Below are positions 58,411 through 64,000 of a stretch of 64,000 nt of DNA, in pieces. Source of the DNA: Bubalus kerabau (lineage: Eukaryota; Chordata; Mammalia; Artiodactyla; Bovidae); assembly GCF_029407905.1 (NCBI RefSeq), contig NW_026577927.1, positions 1 through 64,000 of the forward strand, written 5' to 3'. Position 1 is the stretch's first letter, and each line of letters starts with the position of its first letter. Made by a program: the position numbers and the translations under genes. The notes below the pieces were generated by a model. That model saw nothing but the letters and a program-made list of their open reading frames with translations, was not told where the DNA came from and did not search any database.

Positions 58411-59927
58411 GACTTGGCAGGGCCTCTCGGGACTCTGCTGGGTTCGGCGCAATGGAAGAGGGCCTCATCTCGAGGGGAGGCAGGAACCTCAGGCTTCCTC
58501 TCGGATTCGGACTCCGACTGCACGGTCCCTGCAGTGTTGGGACAGGAGAGTCATGCCTCATCTTGTCTGAGGAATGGAATTCTGGTTGCCTCTCGAGTTG
58601 TTCCGGGAGTCTCAGGCCCCTTGTCGAGCTGTGTGTAGACCCTGCGGGTTTTTCCGGATGATGCACGGGGGTGTCAGTGCCCCTTCGTGTTGTGCCTTCA
58701 CTCACAGGGTTGCCTTCGAAGACGTGTCTGGGCATCGGGTTCTTATCAAGAGCGGACCGGAAAATCGGGGTTGTTCGGCACGTGGCACCTCACACATGGC
58801 TAGTCTCGAATTTCCTCCTGAGACCGGCCTCATCCTGAGGTGCACCAGGAAGGCCGGGAACCCCTTCCACAGAAAGCAGGGGAATCGACTCTCCTTTCGC
58901 GATCAGGAGGGGAGAAGGGGCTCAGATGAAGTGGTGCCGGGACCCTCGGTGTTCCCCTCGAGGCACCCAGCGTGTCGGCGAACTTTTGCGGTCTCATCAA
59001 GGGTGTCAAGTACCGTTTCACACTTAAGGACGGAACATGGGACTTCCCTGGAGACGCCGGGAATTTCGGTCTTCCCCTGGAGTGAGACCGGTATGTTGGG
59101 GAACTTTGGGGTCGCATCAAGGGTGCCAAGTAGCATTTCGAACTTTAAGATGGAACGTGGGACTTCTCTTGAGACTCTAGCTGGCAAGGGCCTCATATTG
59201 CAATGAAGGGGGAACCACATGGCTTTTAAGACTTGAGGCTGAATTCTCGAATTACGATGGGAAATTCAGACTTCCTCTTGTGTTGACCGTGGGAAGACCA
59301 ATCTTCCATTCAAATTGTGAGGGAGAGATGGAGGTTGCTCTCGAGTCACTGTAGGGCAAAATAGACCTCATCTAGGCTTGTGTCTAGGACATAATGTTCC
59401 ACTCCAGGGGCGACAGGGATCTCGGGGTTGCATTCCAAACTCACCCGGGGAGTCAGGCCTCGTCTCGAGGGAAGCAAAGGACTCCGCTCTCCTCTCGAGT
59501 CGCACCGGGTATTTCTTGGACCCAACTGAGTGGCCTAAAGGGAGTCAATCGTCCTGTGAAGTTTGGAGAGAGGACCAGGGATTGCTCTCCAGGTCAGGCA
59601 GGAAAAGAAGGCCCCCATCTCTCCTTGACGGGGGCATCTTGTGGTTTTTCTCGAACTGCGGCGCCACTGTGTGTTTTCTCACGAGGTACGATGGGGTACT
59701 CAGGGAGCCTCTTGTGTGGTACTAGGGAAGTCAGTTTTCCTGCTTGTGGCAAGGGGAGCGTGTCCTTGCTCTGGAGTCATGGTAGGGGAATCGGGCATCA
59801 AGAGACGTTGAAAAAGGACTCTCCAAGTCTTTCTCGGGTTACTTCAGGAAACTCTGGGTTCCCTCGACTTGTGCCAGTGACCTCAGGTAGCTTCTCAGGG
59901 AGCCTCTGAGGATTCAGGGATACTGTG
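58411..59927 (+). repeat. Diverged satellite monomer N9 with 115-bp internal duplication
   Basis: Length 1517 bp. At GAGACGCCGGGAATTTCGG (59,051-59,069) the sequence jumps back in phase and repeats about 115 bp. The first copy (about 58,938-59,058) is of the less diverged type (GGAACATGGGACTTCCC). The second (about 59,059-59,175) is of the old type (GAGTGAGACCGGTATGT, AAGTAGCATTTCGAAC). Confidence 0.76.
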
Positions 59928-61334
59928 GTGTTGGGAGGGGCCTCTCGGGACACCACTGAGTTTGGTTCAATGGAAGAGGGCCTCTTCTCTAGTTGAGGCA
60001 GGAACCTCAGGGTTCCTCTCCATTTCTGACTCCGATCGCAGGGTCCCTGAAGAGTTGGGCCAGGAGGGTAAGGCCTCGTCTTGTGTGAAGGAATGCAACT
60101 TCACTTGCCTCTCGAGTTGTTCACGGGGTGACAGTCCACATTTGGAGCTGTGAGTGGAATCGGCGGGTTTTTCCAGACGATGCATGGGGATGTCAGTGTC
60201 CCTTCGTGTTGTGCCTTCATCCACAGGGTTGCCTTCGAAGAGATGTCCGGGCGTCAGGTTCTTATCTAGAGTGGACCGGGAATTCGGGATCTTTCAGCAT
60301 GTGGCACCAACCATGAGGCTACTTTTCGAATTTCCTCATGAGTCCGGCCTCATCCAGAGGTTTGCGGGGAACGTCGGGAACCCCTTGCAGACAAAGCATG
60401 GGAGTCGACCCTCCTGTCGCGATCAGGAGGGGTGAAGGGGCTCACAGGAAGTGGTGCCGTGAACTTTGGTGTTTCCCTCGAGTGAGACCGGTATGTCAGG
60501 GAACTTTGGGGGTCGCATCAAGGGTGCCAAGTACCGTTTTGTACTTCAGGATGGAACGTGGGACTTCTCTTGATACGCTGTAGCGGCCAAGGGCCTCATC
60601 TTGCGATGACGGGGGAGCCACGTGGTTTTTCTCGAGTTGCGGCGGGATTCTCGAGTTACGACGGGGATTTCAGGCTTCCTCTTGTGTTGGGCCAGGGAAG
60701 TCCAATCATCCATTCGAGTTGCGAGGGAGAGCTGGGGGTTGCGCTCGAGTCACTGCAGGGCAAAGGAGACCTCATCTAGGCTTGTGTCCAGGACCTAATG
60801 TTCCTCTCCAAGGGCCACAGGGATCTCAGGTTTGCATTCTAGACTCACCCAGGGAGTCAGGCCTCGTGTCGAAGGGAAGCAAAGGACTCCGCTCTCCTTT
60901 TGAGTTGTGACGGGCACCTCTTGGAGCCCACTTTGTGGCCTAAAGGGAGTCAAGCCTCCTGTGAAGTTTGGAGAGAGGATTTGGGACTGCTCTCCAGGCC
61001 ATGCAGGAAAAGATGGCCCTCATCTCGCGATGACGGAGGGGTCTTGTGGGTTTTCTCGAGCTGCGGCGCCAGTGTGGGGTTTCACACGAGGTACGTCAGG
61101 GAGCTCAGGGAGCCTCCCATGTGGCGCCAGGGAAGTCAGGTCTCCATGTGCGTGGCGAGGGGGAGCGCGTTATTGCTCTAGAGCCATGGTAGGGGAATCT
61201 GACCTCAAGACGCATTGAAGAAGGACTCTCGAGGTCTTTCTTCGATTGTGGCAGGAAACCCTTATTTCCCTCGACGTTTGCCGGTGGCCTCAAGGAGCTT
61301 ATCAGAATGCCTATGAGAAGTCAGGGATACTGTG
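59928..61334 (+). repeat. Diverged satellite monomer N10
   Basis: Length 1407 bp, old type, no internal rearrangement seen. Its variants differ from those of N9 and N11, which resemble each other across it. Confidence 0.75.
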
Positions 61335-62786
61335 GAGATGGGAGTGGCCTCTCGGGACTCCACTGGGTTTGTTTTAATGGAAGAGGGCCTCATCTCGGGT
61401 TGAGGCAGGAACCTCAGGTTTCCTCTCCATTTCTGACTCAGATCGAAGCGTGCCTGCAGAGTTGGGATTGGATACTCAGGCCTCGTCTTGTCTGAGGAAG
61501 GGAACTCCGCTTGCCTCTCTCATTGTTTAAGGGGTGACAGGCCAGTTGTGGAGCTGTATGTGGATCCTGTGGGATTTTCCGGACGATGAACAGGGTTGCC
61601 AGTGCCCCCTCGTGTAGTGCCTTCATCCACAGGGTTGCCTTAGAAGAGGTGTCCGGGCATCGGGTTCTTATCAAGAGCAAGACCGAGAAATCGTGGTCTT
61701 TCGGCACGTGGCACCAACACGAGGCTACGTCTCGAATTTCTTCGTGAGACTGGCCTCATCCTGAGGTGCACCATGAAGGTCGGGAACCCCTTCTAGACAA
61801 AGCAGGGGGATCGACCTTCCTGCCGTGATCAGGAGAGGAGAAGGGGCTCAAATGAAGTGGTGCCAGGAACTTCGGTGTTCCCTTGGAGTGTGACCGGTAT
61901 ATTGGGGAACTTTTGGGGTCGCATCAAGGGTGCCAAGTAGCATTTCGAACTTTATGACGAAACATGGGACTTCTCTTGAGACTCTGTAGCGGGCAAAGGC
62001 CTCATATTGCGATGAATGGGGAACCACGTGGTTTTTAAGAGTTGCGGCGGGATTCTCGAGTTACAACGGGAAATTCAGACTTCCTCTTGTGTTGGCCCAG
62101 TGAAGACCAATCTTCCATTCGAATTGCGAGGGAGAGATGGGTGTTGCTCTCGAGTCACTGTAGGGCAAAATAGACCTCATCTAGGCTTTTGTCCAGGACA
62201 TAATGTTCCTCTCCAGGGGCAACAGGGATCTCGGGGTTGCATTCCAGACTCACCCGAGGTAAGGCCTCATCTCGAGGGGAAACAAAGTACTCTGCTCTCC
62301 TCTCAAGTCGCGACAGGTATCTCTTGGAGCCCATTGAGTGGCCTAAAGGGAGTAAAGCCTCCTGTGAAGTTTGGAGAAAGGACCAGGGATTGCTCTCCAG
62401 GTCAGGCAGGAAAAGAAGTCCCCAATCTCGCGATGACGGTGGCGTCTCGTGGGTTTTCCCGAGCTGCGGCGCCAGTGTGGGGTTTCTCACGAGGTATGAC
62501 GGGGAGCTCAGGGAGCCTCTCATGTGGCGCCAGTGAAGTCAGGTGTCCATGCGCATGGCCAGGGGGAGCGTGTCATTGCTCTCGAGTCATGGTAGGGGAA
62601 TCCGGCCTCAAGACGCGTTGAAGACGGACTCTTGAGGTCTTTCTCGGGTTGCGGCAGGAGACCCTGTGTTCCCTCGACTTGTGCCGGTGACCTCAGGGAG
62701 TTGCTCAGGGTGCCTCTGAGAAGACACTGATACTGTGGTGTTGGGAGGGGCCTCTCGGGACTCCACTGCGTTTGGTGCAATGGAAG
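61335..62786 (+). repeat. Diverged satellite monomer N11 and 49-bp start of N12
   Basis: N11 is 1403 bp (61,335-62,737). N12 runs from 62,738 to GGTGCAATGGAAG, ending at about 62,786, where the LTR begins. Shared variants with the second half of N9: AAGTAGCATTTCGAAC (61,936), GACATAATGTTCC (62,198) and TACTGTGGTGTTGGGAGGGG (62,731-62,750). Confidence 0.75.
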
Positions 62787-62788
62787 AT

Positions 62789-64000
62789 TGCCGGGAGCCA
62801 GCGAGAGACATTCCACTCGTGACAAATGTCATGAGGAAAGAGTCTCGGCATACGCAAAGGCGGGATCGAGCCTCCGGGAGTTCCCCCGTATATTCTTGAG
62901 CATCTACCCCCAAAAACCAAAGTCTGCCTTTTTTATGGCTTTGTTCTCTCACCTCTGACATTACTGGGGATGTCCCCTACCACCATCTCACTCTCTCTGT
63001 CAAAGAGCTAACTTACAGCTCCAACTAATAATGTTCCTGGGCAATTAGTAGTGTTTAAATCCAAACCCCTCAGATGGTTTTCTAACTCGCCTGACAAGTT
63101 TACCCGGTCTCCTACAGCTATGCATACGATTGTGTACAGTCTCCCAGCCTCGAGACGCACGGGAAGTTTAAGATATTCAAATAGCTTAGAGCCTCTCAGA
63201 GAGTTAGAAACTGTCAGAATAAAACTAGTAAAAGATTTCATTGATGAACCAATCCTTTTTGCCAAGTTTCCACATCCCCTGAATTGTATCCTTGAATGTG
63301 TGTTAATTAATATAGTTGGTATGTAGAAAAAATAAGTACTGGCCTTGATGTTAGTAACTTTAGACCCTTAAGGTAATAAATTCTTTTCTTTGTTGTAAAC
63401 CCATTACACATCCTCCCTATAGGAATGCAATTTTATCTTCGAAAGATGGCGCCAAACCTTAAACAATTACTCTTAGAGAAAATAACTCTTATGGTTGATA
63501 AGTCTTTGTCAAGAGTCATAAAATGTTAATAGGTCTTCTGGCCAGAAGATGATGTAAATCATCTAAACCATTTTAATACGATAAATCTGCAGAAAAGATA
63601 CCCTGGTTTTTGATAAGGATTAAAGACTGCTGACTTTGCATCCCCTATTATCCTCTATGTGTAACTTAGGGTATTAAAACCTGTGTTGAAAATAAAGTTA
63701 CGGGCCTTGCTCGCCAACGCTTGGTCTCCCCATGTCATTATTCCCCTCAATTTTCAGATGACTGTCCATCTGGAGCGCGGATATCCTCTGCGACCATTTA
63801 TTTGCCTGGGCTTCGAAGACCTACTCGATAAGGTGTCTAAGGTGGGGCAACTTCCTCTATTCTAGAGGGCACTTGCAGCCTCCGTGGTCAGAGCTAACCT
63901 GGTGTCAGGGGTTATATTGATTTTCCGCGTAAACCAAGCTACTCAGCTGCTTTTCTCCACTGAATTTTCCTACTGAGCTATCCTCATTCTATTACTCTGT
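62789..64000 (+). mobile_element. Endogenous retrovirus LTR (bovine class II-like), cut by the window end
   Basis: Starts with TG (62,789) in TGCCGGGAGCCAGCGAGAGA, immediately after the satellite. About 900 bp of U3-like sequence leads to TATTAAA (63,672-63,678) and AATAAA (63,691-63,696). If TATTAAA is the TATA box, AATAAA lies upstream of the start site and R is short, as in mouse mammary tumour virus-like LTRs. The rest to the window end looks like R/U5. I see no closing CA plus primer-binding site, so the LTR probably continues beyond 64,000. No viral coding sequence is visible. The 5' end resembles bovine ERVK-type LTRs as I remember them; the family needs a repeat-library match. Confidence 0.6.
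63691..63696 (+). promoter_or_regulatory. LTR polyadenylation signal AATAAA
   Basis: AATAAAGTTACGGGCC, 13 bp after a TATTAAA box. The tight spacing of TATA-like and poly(A) signals is a common LTR layout. Confidence 0.5.

Larger units (their letters stand above)
46676..62786 (+). repeat. Diverged satellite I array, 11 full monomers
   Basis: Satellite I resumes in the same orientation with ACCGGTGAACTTAGG, equivalent to phase about 1352 of the unit. The landmark GAGTTGG (GAGGTGG in the young array) then recurs at 46731, 48132, 49535, 50935, 52352, 53771, 55605, 57008, 58411, 59928, 61335 and 62738. Intervals are about 1400-1419 bp except 1834 and 1517. Monomers differ from each other by many substitutions, many of them CpG decay. 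Long frames are mostly broken, as expected for non-coding DNA. Confidence 0.88.

Noticed and set aside
62789..64000. Retroviral coding sequence downstream of the LTR
   Set aside because: Only short frames occur and no primer-binding site or gag-like sequence is seen before the window ends.

Overview
This window contains no gene that I can support. It reads as pericentromeric or centromeric heterochromatin of a ruminant, most likely a bovid. The main evidence is a tandem array with a period of exactly 1405 bp. Its length, CTCGAG-rich composition and internal 31-bp periodicity match the family known as bovine satellite I (1.715 g/cm3 satellite, unit about 1.4 kb). Ruminant-specific BovB/Bov-A type retroposon sequences and an LTR resembling bovine endogenous retrovirus LTRs support the assignment. 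These family names come from memory and were not searched.

Layout. (1) 1-28,092: twenty satellite monomers in one orientation, nearly identical except for the last, with a few diagnostic variants that reveal local amplification history. (2) 27.4-29.1 kb: the array edge, where the last monomers decay and monomer 21 is cut off. (3) 29,104-36,845: a different tandem array with a unit of about 1,229 bp, made of two homologous halves, A (about 535 bp) and B (about 690 bp). A equals B minus an internal block of about 155 bp. One A unit is not followed by a B and is an A/B hybrid. (4) 36,846-46,675: a block of about 4.48 kb repeated in tandem (two full copies plus a truncated third). Each copy has a GC/CpG-rich head of 117-144 bp subrepeats, a splice-donor-like site and an AATAAA polyadenylation signal with a GT-rich downstream element. 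The two full copies also share one Bov-A-type SINE and one BovB 3' end. (5) 46,676-62,786: satellite I again, same strand and phase order, but old and diverged. Two patches are less diverged, and there are clear unequal-recombination scars. (6) 62,789-64,000: an LTR inserted into the diverged satellite and running off the window.

The 17.6-kb foreign segment (29.1-46.7 kb) sits inside the satellite: the satellite stops at monomer phase about 1010 and resumes at phase about 1352, so about 340 bp of one monomer is missing. The window therefore runs from a young, homogenised satellite core into an old, mosaic flank.

The many open frames of 60-320 codons are by-products of a GC-rich, stop-poor repeat read in overlapping frames on both strands. 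None shows a recognisable domain. The most interesting part is the 4.48-kb block, whose head looks like a CpG-rich promoter with a first-exon splice donor. It is a candidate transcription unit embedded in satellite heterochromatin.
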